This document shows, in pieces, positions 35,401 through 47,441 of a stretch of 64,000 nt of DNA. The stretch comes from Pyrus communis (Eukaryota > Streptophyta > Magnoliopsida > Rosales > Rosaceae). The DNA lies in contig NC_084817.1 in the NCBI RefSeq assembly GCF_963583255.1, positions 20,317,989-20,381,988 on the forward strand, written 5' to 3'. The notes under the pieces are model-generated. The model was not told where the DNA came from. It saw nothing but the letters and a program-made list of their open reading frames with translations, and did no database searches. The position numbers and the translations under genes were made by a program. Position 1 is the first letter of the stretch, and every line of letters begins with the position of its first letter.

Positions 35401-35848
35401 GCATGCAAAGTGACATCTTCATTTCTGCTTCTCCCGGAAATATGCACAATGCACTGGTAAGAATATCAAGTTCAGTACTCGGTAAATACTTATCTTCTTT
35501 AAGATGGTGGGGAAATAGTTCCGATTATCCACGTCATCAATTCTGTCATTGTAAATAGCATGTTTTTGCCCCGTTGTAAAATCAGTGTTTCACTTGAGAA
35601 GAATTGTGAGCTGACAGGATTAAAAATTGTATCGTCAGGTGGGTCACCGGGCTTACATGAACTTGAAGACTATTAGACCAAACATGGCGTTGTTGGATAA
35701 ACTTTTCGTGAATAAGAGCATGGAATGGTCGGATTTCCAACGTGCGGTTTCAGATGGGCACAAAACTAGACAGGGGCAGATGAGGCTGAGGAAGGAGAAG
35801 CAGTCGATATACACATACCCTGCTCCTGATTGCATGTGTCGAGCTTAA

Positions 35849-37090
35849 TGAAATTTTGTATAGGCTTCATTTGAGCTAATTACTGTACAGTATGCTGCTT
35901 CTTATGTATTGATGATGCCTGTAGGGCAAGCACTGATTCTTGCCGGCAGTGGAGACATTCAATGACAAAACCACCATTCGTACCACGACGCCGACACTGA
36001 CTGTTCCGTTTAATACAGTGAATTTTTTTGGTGCTACGAGATTCCAGGCTTTGAGTAACTTAGAACTAACATTTCAGCGCGCTTTCATCAATGTCTTTTT
36101 GTAAGAGTGCTCCTGTGCTCACCCTTTTGCCTTATTTTTACACCCATATCAAATTAAATATTTTGTTGACAAATTTACCCTCTTGCACGATGACCTTGAA
36201 GGACATACACATAGACTTGTAAATAAAATTAAAATTAAAATTGAAGGCTTGTAAATAAAATTAAAATTAAAATTGAAATTGAAAATGGTAGTTCTAATAT
36301 AATTTTTTAATAGAAAAAGTGCAAAAAATTCCAAAAAATTAAAGTTATTTTAAGAACAATGGTGGGTGTGAAAATAGTATTCCATTGTTTTTATTTTTAA
36401 CGGTGGGGTGGCAAAGTAAGAGTTTGTTTGGATGTACTTTCAAATGACTGAAAACGTTTTTGGTGAAAATGTTTTTAGAACCAATATTTAGTAAAGATGT
36501 AAGTAAATCCTAAAAAAACACTTAAAGTGCTTCCTGAAAGAAGCACATAACCGATGTTTTTTGCAGAAAACAGTTTAAGTGCTTTTGAAACCCAAGAATA
36601 TTTTCTTCAAAAACTTTTTTAATCATTTTAAAAGCATATAAAAACGAGCCCTAAGTAGGTTGGGAGATAAGAAAAGCTGTGGGCACAGTAGCACTCTTTC
36701 ATAATCACAGCTCATGATGTATAAAGTTTATATTTTAGTTTTCACCTTTGTACGCACAACGCATGTTACATGTTTTTATTTTAGTTATCTATACATTTTG
36801 TTTGTATGAAATTGATTTGCAATGAGAAATCATGTCGAATATTCCTTACAATACCATTTCTTTCTGTTTATTTTGTCAATTCAAAGGATAAAGACACATT
36901 CTTACTCTAATCTTAGTAATAAACTCTGTGAAAGAGCTAGCACATGTTTCTTTGCTGAACCGTTTAGTCTGATATTGTTCTCGACATGTTGCATTTCCCC
37001 GTTTCACCTGACGGATTAACTAATTGACGGAAAAAGAATGTAAACTAAAATCGTAACATATAAATCATTGACGGATTAACTCATTTTTCA
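35849..37090. other. O-fucosyltransferase 3' UTR and intergenic sequence
   Basis: The 3' UTR probably extends to around 36100. After it come two copies of a 37-bp unit with CTTGTAAATAAAATTAAAAT (about 36216-36290). A stretch at about 36425-36655 resembles a non-autonomous hAT-type element, with GTTTGTTTGGATG at one side and AAAACGAGCCC at the other. No gene was seen. Confidence 0.4.
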
Positions 37091-37535
37091 ATTTGTCCCC
37101 AGAACTTATATAGAGCTATCAATTTCTCCCCTGAATTTTAGTTTTAGCTGATTACCATCCTGAACTTTTATAATTAGTCAATTTCCCCCTAAAACTTCAA
37201 TTTAGCCAATTAATCCCATGAGCTTTTATAAATAACCAATCCCTACCCCCGGGACTAGATTTTAAAATTTTTTGTTGATTTTCCATCCGTTTTAATCATG
37301 TAGACAACACAACACATGACAAATGTGTGGATGCAAAAAGAATGGAAAATTAGATGAAATTTTTTAAAATCTAACCCTAGGGGGGTGAATTGGCTATTTG
37401 TAAAATTTTAGGGTGGTAATTGGCTAAGTTAAAGTTCAAGGGGAAATTGGCTAATTATAAAAGTTTAAAGGGGCAATCGGCTAAAATTAAGTTTAGGGAT
37501 AAATTGGCAGCTCTATACAAGTTCAGGACAAACTA
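37091..37535. mobile_element. Long-arm fold-back element (about 445 bp)
   Basis: The two halves are inverted copies of about 190 bp. The left arm has ACTTATATAGAGCTATCAAT, and the reverse complement of the right arm has ACTTGTATAGAGCTGCCAAT. Both arms contain repeated AATTGGCTAA / TTAGCCAATT motifs with AAAAGTTTA or AACTTTTATA spacers. The roughly 70-bp centre is unpaired. No coding sequence was found, so it is a MITE or a fold-back derivative of a DNA transposon. Confidence 0.75.
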
Positions 37536-37809
37536 ACAAATAATGAAGAAAAAGAAACAACAGTGTAACATCATCAAGTCCTTTGAGGAACAACGAACCT
37601 AACAATGCAACGCCAACGCCAATCATATTTCTTTGCTTCCCTAAAATGTGAACGACCGGAGAAGATGCACGTACTAACAGTATGTTGAAGTTAAAAGACC
37701 AAGTTCCTCAACAAAGACAATCAGAAAAACGTTAGCGGGCAACACACACCGTCTTATCAGTTATGGCAGAGCACTGTTACATTACATATCTAAATTCCCA
37801 CATGCGCAG

Positions 37810-40079
37810 AAACTACATATTGGACATTGAAATCAAAATACTGACTTGGGAAGCGGCAACTGATTACTTGCGGCAGATGGTGGTTTAAGAGGATTAAGGA
37901 CTGGTCTCTCTGAATGGTGTGTGCCGTAATCCCAGCTGGCTGCATTTGAGAACTTGAACCGTGTGTATCCATCATCCTGATTCCCTATAGTACGTCCCTT
38001 GCATCAATGGTCTCACCTACGTATCCCAAAAACAACCACCATTAAATATTCCAGCACGTAAACACACAAAAACAGCCTCAATCTACAAAGAGAAAACCAA
38101 CCTTCTACTAAACAAAATAGAAACACGGTAGAAGTACAAACTTTAAATCTGAATTGGTCACCCACCCAACCGATACCAACATATCAAATTATCAATATGA
38201 TACAAATTTTAAATTATCACTCATACGCCTTTAGAACTTCAAGAATAAACGAAAATCATATCAGCAGTAAACTGAAAGTAACAAAATCAAGAATGCTAGC
38301 TAAGAAGGAAACCTTGCTGTATGCCAAGTTTATGCAAAATAATTAAAAGAATTACAACACTTGAGTAAGTCCAAAGGCAAAGACGGCCTTTTTTGCCGGA
38401 TGTCCTTCCCTTGTACTTAACTTTAACAGACAAACCCAAAAGTGTTGAAGAGAGGTTGGATGTCAAAGGAAATTTAAAACTTCACAATGAAACCGATTAT
38501 TAAAAGTAAAAACGAAGTCAACCTTGTTTGTGATTGACATATACAATATCACCATTCACAAGAATCACAACACAAGGTACACACAAAATTACAATAACCT
38601 TGTAAGAATGAATGTTAAATAGAGAGGGCACACTGATTACCTGGGCGATTAGTGGTCCGGAAAAATGGGACTGTGATATCATTACATGCTTAAGAATGTC
38701 TTCAGCTGATCTTTGTATGTTTACTGCAAAAGAGGAACTGAGAACATATATATCACCTTATGTGCTCGTGTGTGCAGTTTTCTAATGAAAACAAAAAGGA
38801 ACTGACAATTCAAATGGGAACGTATATACATCCCTTGTTAAAACTAGACCATCAGATTTTAACACAGGAACACCCGTTTCCTCCACTTGGCCAAAAACAG
38901 ATCTGCACAAGAAACATTGTATCTGGAAGAAACCGGACCTATGTCGGTAAAAATTAAATGCCACAAAACAAAATCGAATTTGCCTCGCCACCGACTCTAT
39001 TTAGAAACCCCCCACCCCTCCAACTCACACACAGACCAAGCAAGCACTACACTAGCTTCATGAACTTGACAAAACCTTGAAACAAGGAATGATGAGCAAA
39101 ATTTAGATACACAAGCACGCACACAACAATTCCGCAAAGGAACAAAGAAAACCGAGAACTCTACTGACAATTATACATACCAAATCAAATACAGCACTGG
39201 AACTACATAATATGTGTGTAACTAAACCAATGAGAAAACCATATCAAACCATATGACGGAAGATTGATGCTAACCATATGTACTCAACCTTTTCCTATAA
39301 GAAACTTTTGATCAAACAAAAATTACAGAATTCAATTAGTAGTACATATAAGAAGAAGACTCAGAAAAAAAAAAAAAAAGAATAATCAGCGGAAAGACGC
39401 AAGGATTTTCAATTTTTGGTCCCTCCCCGCCTTCTGTGCAAAGGGGGTCCTCTTGAACCTCTCAACTTCTTCCCTCACATCATTTACAGCAAAAATTTCA
39501 AGAAAAAGCCTCTCATTACTCACCACCGACTCCCTTACAATGTCATGCACATTTTCTTAAATTTCTGGTAGACGTGCCATGGGCCCACTCCAACAACACT
39601 GATATTGTCCCCACTTGGTCACATATTCAATCCGTCAAGTGTGGGGTTTTAATACAAAAGAGCTTGGTGTTAGTTAGAGCGGGTAATTCTATTTAAAAAG
39701 CTTGGTCTCAAGCTCGCCGATGTGGGAAAGAGGAATTCTAACACATTTCTTAGAAATTCCGAATACGGATCGGCGGCCAGCAAATTAGTTTTGTCAGCCA
39801 TGTAAAAAATTCAGAAATTAGGGAAAAATCGAACAAATTAAACAAATTCAAGAAATCAAACAAATCCAACAATCGAATTAAACGATCGACCAAAAAAATT
39901 ACATAAAGAAATCGAGAGAACAAGGAGAAAGAAATATATATCACCACAAACGCCAAACTAAGAGGCCTGCTGATAACGGCGACGGCGAAGGACTCCGCCA
40001 AATCCACTCAAGCTCCGTCGTGATCAACAGTAGCGATCGAGAGAGAGATATGATGGAGGAGGGCACAGAGAGCTGAGGG

Positions 40080-40090
<11 letters not shown>
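37810..40090 (-). CDS. Possible unidentified minus-strand gene, incomplete model
   Basis: I do not recognise this gene. Three pieces look real. A leader-like exon lies at about 39955-40090, with a long CT tract on the minus strand and no in-frame ATG. An internal exon at 38641-38723, framed by TTTTGCAG and GTAATC, encodes NIQRSAEDILKHVMISQSHF and then SGPLIAQ. A terminal exon, probably from 37963 after ACTATAG, is open in one phase for DDGYTRFKFSNAASWDYG and later HSERPVLNPLKPPS, ending LPKSVF near 37843. A further open stretch, about 39400-39560, encodes VHDIVRESVVSNERLFLEIF before a stop. Phases between pieces do not close, so exons are missing or the model is wrong. Confidence 0.3.
38757..39345 (-). 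pseudogene. Decayed partial copy of MSL exons 2-3
   Basis: This is homologous to about 46690-47285 of the MSL gene over exon 2, intron 2, exon 3 and the start of intron 3. Shared landmarks are GGAAGATTGA-GCTAACCATATG, CAAAACCTTGAAACAAGGAA and AACAGATCTGCACA. The copy is broken. The donor after the exon 2 equivalent is AT instead of GT (39244-39243), the donor after the exon 3 equivalent is GG instead of GT (38833-38832), and a 1-bp deletion shifts the frame near its Asn-Val-Phe codons. It lies on the same strand, about 8 kb downstream of the parent segment. Confidence 0.82.
39565..39750. mobile_element. Possible TRIM/LTR fragment
   Basis: CCATGGGCCCACTCC, GATATTGTCCCCACTTGG and CGATGTGGGAAAGAGG occur in the same order as related motifs in plant TRIM LTRs. 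No termini or target duplication were found, and there is no 5S-like box, so it is not a Cassandra LTR. Confidence 0.35.
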
Positions 40091-40110
<20 letters not shown>

Positions 40111-40133
40111 CGCGAAGAGAGAGGGAAAGTTAA

Positions 40134-41885
40134 GTTTAGGGCTTGTGGTTGTAAAGCGGCCATAAATTAAGTTGGGTCACGACTCTGGTTAAATTAAATT
40201 GTAATTGGGCTGTCAAATGGGCTTGAAATCCTGGCCTTCTTAGACTCAGAGCCCAGTCCTGCCTTTTCGGCCTTTTTTCCCAAACTATAACCGTCCAGTC
40301 AAACTATCAAATAATGGACCCATTTTATAAAAAAATATGTAAAATTAAAACAAGAAACAAAAATTTAAAACAATAAAAAAAAGGCCAATTGACACACGTC
40401 TAGGCGTGTGGCAAGAGATTAATTAACTATAAAGAGAAAATGTGCATAACACAAATTATCCAAACCTAAACATAAAAGATAACACGCAACTTGATTTTCA
40501 TCGTGGAACATAAAATACAAAAAAATAATAATAATATGCACTAACATCAATACTCCTTAATAAATACAGAAACTGCCAAAAGAGAAAATAGTAATACAAT
40601 AAACTCGATTGTGTAACTATTTATGTGGAGTATAAACATTTTTCATCCTTCTAACTATCCACTAAGGTTCTAAAAGGCGCTAGTTGCTAGTCGGGTGACA
40701 AGCAAGAGCCTAGCGTCTAGGCGTCTAGGCAGTTTTTTATTTATTTTAATTTTAGTTAAATTTATTATATAACATGTAAATAAATGTCTCCTTATACTTT
40801 AAAACAGAATGACACATAAATTATAAAATATTAGAACATATTGAAAACATAAAAAACAAGCATATAATAAATAATAAATGTTCATCCTAGTATTCATCAT
40901 TTTTCTTACAATTTAGGGCTTGTGGTTGTAGAACGGCTATAAATTAAATTGGGTCACAACTCTGGTTAAATTAAATTGGGAATTAGGCTTTCAAATGGGC
41001 TTGAAATCCGGGCCTTCTCGGACTCAGAGCCCAGTCCAGCCTTTTTTTTTCATTTTCCCAAACTATGCCGTCAATCGACCAAAAAAAAACTAGACCGTCA
41101 AGTCAAACTATCAAATAATGGACCCCTGTTATAAACAACAAGTAAAATTAAAACAAGAAACAAAGTAAAAAACAATAAAAAAGAGTCCATTATCATAAGC
41201 GCAGGAGTGTAAATAACACAAATTACCCAGACCTAAACATAAAATAGGACACACAACCTGATTATCAATGCGGACATAAAAATACGAAAAAAAAAAGGCA
41301 CCAACATCAATACCCTTACTATCACTTAGTATTATGGTCTAATAGTATTCCTCTTTATTTGTAAGTGAGAGGTCTTAAATTCGATTCTCACCAAATGCGA
41401 GTTTGAACTACATTATTGCTAGCTCATTGTGAGGTTATGTCCACCTCTTCCCCCTTAGTGTAGATAATATCGATTGTTAAAAAATAAAAATAAGAAATAA
41501 AATAACATTAATACCCTTACTAAATACAGAAACTGCCAAAAGAGAAAATAGTAAGACAAACTAGAGAGTGTACACTTTATATGTGGAGTCGGTAAACTTT
41601 TTTCGTCCCTCTATCTATCCACCAAGGTTCCAAAAGGCACTAACCGCTAGTTGTGTAACGACATGAGTCTAATGTCTAAGTACAGAGCCTAGGCAGTTTT
41701 TTTTTTTTTAATTAAATTTATTATATCACATATAGATAAATGTCTATTCATATTAAAAGAAATTATTATATTGAAATACATAAATTGCAAAATAGAATGA
41801 CACAAATTGTAAAAGTATTAGAACATATTGAAAATATGAGGAACAAGCATATAATGAGTATTCGTCATTGTACTCAACACGTCTC
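40134..41885. repeat. Tandem duplication of a roughly 770-bp non-coding segment
   Basis: Copy 1 (about 40134-40900) and copy 2 (about 40913-41885) share GGGCTTGTGGTTGTA, CTCTGGTTAAATTAAATTG, ACTCAGAGCCCAGTCC, CAAATAATGGACCC, ACAGAAACTGCCAAAAGAG and CTATCCAC-AAGGTTC in order. Copy 2 is longer mainly because of a SINE at 41321-41503. The segment includes a GGCGCTAG/CTAGGC-type element fragment near the end of each copy. No gene was seen. Confidence 0.8.
41321..41503 (+). mobile_element. tRNA-derived SINE with target-site duplication
   Basis: The element contains an A-box-like TGGTCTAATAGTA and a degenerate B-box (AATTCGATTCTC) about 40 bp apart, then CATTATTGCTAGCTCATTGT, and ends in an A-rich tail after ATCGATTGTTAAAAAA. 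It is flanked by 18-bp direct repeats with one mismatch (41303-41320 and 41504-41521, AACATYAATACCCTTACT). Related fragments lie at about 25305-25405 and 51165-51252. Confidence 0.82.
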
Positions 41886-42484
41886 TTAATTATGGAAAAA
41901 ATAAAAGTTAATTATTTTCTGTCTACGTAAAAATCGCGACCAACACGGGTGACTAGGCAAGTCTAGACGCCATTTCTTAATTTTCAAATGTCGAGAGATT
42001 AATCGGAATAGTGATCACCTGCATAACATCTAGATGACACTAAACGAAAATTTTTAGAACAGCGCTATACACAATGCTTTCTGGCCCTTGAAAAAACTGT
42101 TTTCTTATTGATATGTGAGTTGCGCATATTTTGTATTAAAAGCCGATTCATTTTTCATTTTTCATTTAAAAGCTGGTTCACTTACCTAACAAGTTTTTCG
42201 TTTAAATTTTCAATTTGTAAAAATATTAAAATAAAAAAACTGAAAACAAAATGGTTAGTAAACCCGTCCTAAGGGTACCTTTTTTCTTCATTCCTTTGAG
42301 TTATTCATTACAGGGCATGGGAGAAACTGGTCGTTTCGGACTGAGACCAACAAATTTTCAAACAATGATGGAAGACAATGTAATGGCAGCTTCAAAAACT
42401 CAGCCGCATGCATTTTTACACTTCAATTAGAATATGACATTGTACGTAGCCTTCTCGGTCCTGCTATTCAGTTCGCATGGACAT
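41886..42484. other. 3' flank of the MSL gene
   Basis: No gene was seen. The last roughly 150 bp probably include the MSL 3' UTR on the minus strand. The rest is AT-rich. Confidence 0.4.
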
Positions 42485-45400
42485 CTAACCATCCTTCACA
42501 TCCGTGCCAACGGAAGGAGACCCACCACCATTACGGCTGCCACTGAATTCTTTTGATACTGCAGTAGGAGATAGAGACATGTCCTCCTCGATTGGAAGCG
42601 TTCGCTTTGAGCCCTCCAAAGCAACGCCAAGGATAATATTCTCTTCTAATGGAGGCCTAGCTGTCGATGGTGCTGCAACAGGCTTCTCGCCATCTTGCTT
42701 TGGCTGTGTAATATTCAAAGGAACATCTGCTTTTTCGCTACCAATCTCGGGTGAAGCAACATGAGGCTTCTTAGCCGTCACCTTTTGTGGAGACACACCT
42801 CTGGAATCAGCTCCCGTTGTCTCCTTCCCTGGATATTTTATACTCTCGTTCTTGGACTGCAGCATTTCGGAGTTGTTTCTAACTGAATCATCAGATGTGG
42901 GATTCCATGTTTGGGGTTCGGGTGTTGGCATTTCAGAAGTCTTAGAGGTTGTACTTGAGTTGGAACTTGAAGTCACTGCAGCCTTATCGTCAGTTTGTGT
43001 ATGTGTTACGGCTGGCCCAGCTTTAGCATCTGATCCCTTGGAGTCAGATGGTGAGGCTGCTTCAGCTTGGGCCTGTTTTTCTCCATTTGTACGCGTTGTG
43101 CGAGTCGAAGCCTTGCCTTTGTCGTCACTACTGATTTTGTAAGATGGTTCAATAAGTAGATAAGGACGGTTAGTGGCTGCCCTAGAACGAGTGAAAATGG
43201 TGTCAGCAAATGGCACGTTTTCCAAGTCACCCTCACTGTAATATTTCTGGACTGTGCGGATGGGTGTGGCAAGCCGGGCATGGTGATGGCTAATAACTCT
43301 GAGAAGATCCAAAAGTATTGCCTCCTGTATTATTTCATCAATAGAGTTCGTGAGATATACATTCAAGGTTTTCTCAAAGCCTATAATTACAATGAAACAT
43401 TTAAAGGTATTACGATATCCATAAACATCTACAAAGTTCAGGCAGACAACATGGAACTTGGAAACCAGAATTAGCAAACAACACGAATGATACAATCCAC
43501 ATCCAAGGTTATGTGACACTATGAGCTCGTGGAACAAGTATGTGAGGGGGAGATCGACGAACAGTCAGAATATTCAGACAAGGTTATGTGATTCCCATTG
43601 TACTAAATAAATCTCAGCATTAACTCTCAGAATTGAGAACTAGAAAGCACCTACTCTCAGACTATGGCTTTAAAGTCATTATTACTCAGCATCTCTAGAA
43701 AACCTCCTGAAATTTGTATCGGCGTCCATTTCAAAGTTGGTCAAGATTTATACTATCAGATTCTATTATATAATTTTGCTTTTCAGGCATCATTATTTCA
43801 TAAAGCTTCTACCAATAAAATAGTATTTACCTTGACGCAGAGATACTCCTCAATATGAGATGTTTTAACAAAGCAAGACACCAAAATCTGTCACAAAATT
43901 GTACGTTTATGAGACAAACTTGAGATAAGAACAATCATTAAAAAAATAATTAATAAAAAGAAGAAAACAAAAGGGAGGAGCAGAGTATATGGAGATTGAA
44001 GATCAATTGGAAAATCAAATGAGTTTTCCCATTTGTTCTATGAAGACCTTGGGAGTCAAAGTGAAGAATTGGAAGACCAACAATTTTCGTCATGTATTTT
44101 TTTGAGTAGAAAAGTTCATAACTTTGAAAAATGACAGCATAAAAGCCTTACCATAAGAGCCTGATTTTCTGGATTAATATCGTCCAGAAAAACTCTTCTA
44201 TGCAACCTTTGCTGCTCTACTTGAGGATTTTTTGCCAGAACCTTGCGCATATCAGCTACTATAGTCTGTCGACAGCAATGCCACCAAGGTTATTGTATGA
44301 CATGATAGAACAAGCAATATTCCAGAGAACAAGTCACAAGCCAGTGAACTAAATTAATACTCACATTAATTTTATTTACATCCAAGTGACTGACAGCAAG
44401 GTGGGTCTTGATTCGCCAATGAGTTTTCTGGCTAAGATTCCGGACAACATTTACAGTGAACTTGTGATTTGGAATGTGAACTGCTTCACGATCATCGCCC
44501 CTAATAATTGTTGGAGACCACCAACCCACATGCTGGTAAAATATATCAAATTCATCAAAAAATAAATAAAAGGGGCCAAATTGCAGATAAGAAATTCACT
44601 TAGCAGAAAGAACTAAATTGTTGAATCCCGCTTATGTTTAAGGTGGAAGTAATCAAAGGTATAATGCACATACATTATGTTTTTCCTCCTAACTGTTGTT
44701 CTCATTTGATGATAGATTAACAAAGATATGTACAAACCTCAACAGTACCAGAAACTTCATAACCTTCAATCTTAGTCTGGATCCATTCGTTAACAACAAA
44801 TGGGCGTGTGGCATGGATCATTACACTTGAAAGGAAGTTTGTGAATATCTGAGTCAAAAAAAGAAATATTAAGGTCAACGTTGTCAGAAAAACCTTGAAA
44901 GAAACTACATATTTTAATAGTATTTGAACAAAAGTATACACTAGATATAAAATATTTGTAGTTATGATCAATGAACTGCAGCTGTTTCAGTTTACAATGT
45001 CAGCTGTCAGGGGAAGAAGATCGCTACCTCACGACCAGCAAGGGTAAGCAATACTGTGCCAAGACCCCCAGCCGTTACCCATTTCTGGGTTGAGAATCCC
45101 AGCAATTCCATGAACAATGATACCGCAGCAACCCAAACTGCAGAATAAACCGCCTTTCCAGCGAAATTGAAGCCCATCTGTCCAAGCAAGATACAATGAT
45201 TATGTAAAGAAAAATGATCTTATATGCTATAAGTGCCACCAAGATAGGTATATTACTATATATTATTACAAAATCACAAAATAACAAAAATTTGCCAGGA
45301 AAAGTAAAACTATGCTACATATATTGCAAAAAAGGTAAAAAAAAGCTAATGTAGATGATAATGAGTAACATTTTGTTATTTTTTTGCATTAACACTAACG

Positions 45401-47441
45401 TCATTTTCCTTTTCAGCATTGCTAACTGGAAAGGGAAATCAATTTTTCCAAAAGAAAGTATGAAAACATAACATTTAAACAAGGAACTAAAGGAGTTGCA
45501 TACTGAGAAAGTAAGAAAAACATACATTTCTTGTGTCACTTGGGTCACTTGTCTCCATAGAGAACTTCTGTGCTTGTTGAATTAAGCTGTAAACAAAAAG
45601 TATCACTATAGCAAATCAAATTTTAAACCCCAGAACCAGAGCCATCAGAATCAACAACCACAATGATTATAGGACCGGTATGGACAAAAGAAAAATAACA
45701 CTCACACAGACACATCCGTGTATAGAGCATAGCAGCAAAATAAAAAAACTAAGCCAGCAAAATGAAATTAACTTTTTAACTAATATAAGAAGAACTAAAG
45801 TTGTTGAACCAAGCCGTTAGGCCATTTTCAATGTTCAAATTACTTTTACCTAATATAAGAAGTTGCTTGACTACTTCTGAAAGAAACAAATATCAAAATG
45901 CAATTCATCGGAGACCAATCTATTGGTTGACCACCAGAATCATGAAAGAAATTTCTTTGAGACACAATAACAGCAGAGAATTGTACTCACCTTGACAAAC
46001 AATAGGCAAATGTCAGCACTGTAGATAATGATTGTGTAAAATTTATAAGACGTTGCTTGACAGCCTGGCTAGCTTCTGAAGGTAGGACTACAGGATCCAA
46101 TGCTCTGAAATGAACATTACGGCAGTTAGTGCAGATAGACTGGAAACAAATACCAGGTTAAGACAAGCGAATACGTTAGCATTATTTTTCATTCCCTAAA
46201 TTGTAATTTGAAAGTTGAAACTAACTACTTCTAATGTAGAAGTGAACCTGCATAAAAGTGTCGCTCCAGTCCAGAGAAGCAAGGGCTGAAGGTAAGAAGT
46301 CATGACATAGTGTGACCTACTTTTCATCCAAGTATTATCATTCCGCTGCAGAAACTCACCATGGAAGAATTATTCAGCTCAATAACATAATCAAACCATG
46401 TCTACAGGCAAGGTGTGATGCAAGAATAACGTACTCGAAGAAAAATAACCCTGCCGAGACGCAATAGTGGCCCAATACCCCAAACAGCAAAAGCAATGAT
46501 AGCCACTGCTGGGATCAATTTAAGTAAAGCAGGGCTTCCACGTAAAGTACCATAGGACCTGCATAATATGTCAACATGTATATTTCTTTAGACACCACAC
46601 ATTTCAATATTAATGAGAGAGAAAACATGATGAGGCATGGCTTCCAATTAAACAGAATGTAGTGCCCAAAATTTAATACCTTATATGCTGTGTGTGCAGT
46701 TCTCTAATGAAAGCAAAAAAGGAATTGAGAATTCAGTTGGGAACGCGTATACATACCTTGTCAAAACAAGAGTAGCAGATTTCAGAACAGGAGCCCCGTT
46801 TCCTCCACCTGGACCTAAAACAGATCTGCACACGAAGACATTGCATCTGGAAGAAACTGGACCTATTGGGCCACGTACACTGCTTAAAAGATGGAGACTG
46901 CAGGCACCCTGTCGCTAACAATTAAACGTAACAAAACAAAAATGAACATTCATGGCCTTCAACTCACACACACAGACCAAGCAAGCACTACACTATAATC
47001 ATCCACTCGACAAAACCTTGAAACAAGGAATGATGAGCAAATCTTAGAAACACGAGCACGCACACAAACAGTTCCACAAAGGGAAATAGAAAACCCAGAA
47101 CTCCGGTGACAATTATGCATATTGCATACCAAATCAATGAACAGCGACTGGAAAGAAAAAAAGAACTGAACCAATGAGAAAACCATACCAAACCATGTGA
47201 CGGAAGATTGACGCTAACCATATGCACTCGACCCTTTCCTACAAGACACTTTGAACCCAACAAAAATTACAAAACTCCATTAGTACTCCATAAAAAAAAA
47301 ACGTAAACTCTTAAGCACGAAGATAGTTATGAAGCAAAAAAGACCACAAGAAATCTCACATACAGCATCTGGATTACGGCATCCACGATTATTGTGACTT
47401 CTCCAATCATACAAAAACCTCGTAGCAGCCGCATGAGGCAT
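42485..47441 (-). CDS. Plastid mechanosensitive channel, MscS-like (MSL2/MSL3 type)
   Basis: This encodes a MscS-family channel expected in the plastid envelope, where MSL2/MSL3 release osmotic stress and help set plastid size and division. Thirteen exons in coding order are 47441-47364, 47248-47189, 46908-46757, 46558-46435, 46345-46248, 46104-45991, 45586-45526, 45177-45028, 44848-44738, 44532-44365, 44265-44152, 43887-43831 and 43324-42485. They total 2127 nt (708 residues plus stop). The N-terminal roughly 75 residues are basic and Ser-rich, as in transit peptides. Hydrophobic segments lie near 108-126, 150-170, 190-208 and 236-256. The pore helix [18 protein letters not shown] (262-279) leads into the MscS beta-domain with [30 protein letters not shown] and IPNHKFTVN. 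The last exon encodes a low-complexity Ser/Thr/Pro tail ending near [20 protein letters not shown]. Exon 2 starts after a weak CAAAG acceptor and is the least certain exon. Confidence 0.93.

Larger units (their letters stand above)
25924..35848 (+). pseudogene. O-fucosyltransferase family gene interrupted by an LTR retrotransposon
   Basis: This is a plant GDP-fucose protein O-fucosyltransferase-like (GT65-related) gene, probably encoding a type II Golgi membrane protein. Coding exon 1 is split: 25924-26023 encodes MKLHKDYYGYCYPNQ and a hydrophobic anchor (about residues 19-37), and 32408-32454 encodes the remainder, ending in PSIFS. Exons 2-10 are 32561-32623, 32725-32809, 32891-32961, 33081-33169, 33266-33469, 34259-34526, 34726-34953, 35259-35456 and 35639-35848. 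Leaving out the element and one target duplication, they total 1563 nt (520 residues), normal for the family. Family signatures include DGGLNQQKMGICDAVAVAKI, ISPFSHRLAFDNLP, HLRFDKDMAAHSACDFGGG and the C-terminal YPAPDCMC. No downstream stop or frameshift was seen. As it stands, translation from the native ATG enters the LTR and stops at 26086-26088, after the anchor only. The lesion looks recent, or limited to this allele. Confidence 0.92.

Noticed and set aside
39750..40007. 85-codon minus-strand hydrophobic frame beginning at a GTG
   Set aside because: It starts without an ATG in the CT-rich leader and runs into AT-rich intron-like sequence. The Phe/Leu content comes from T-rich DNA.
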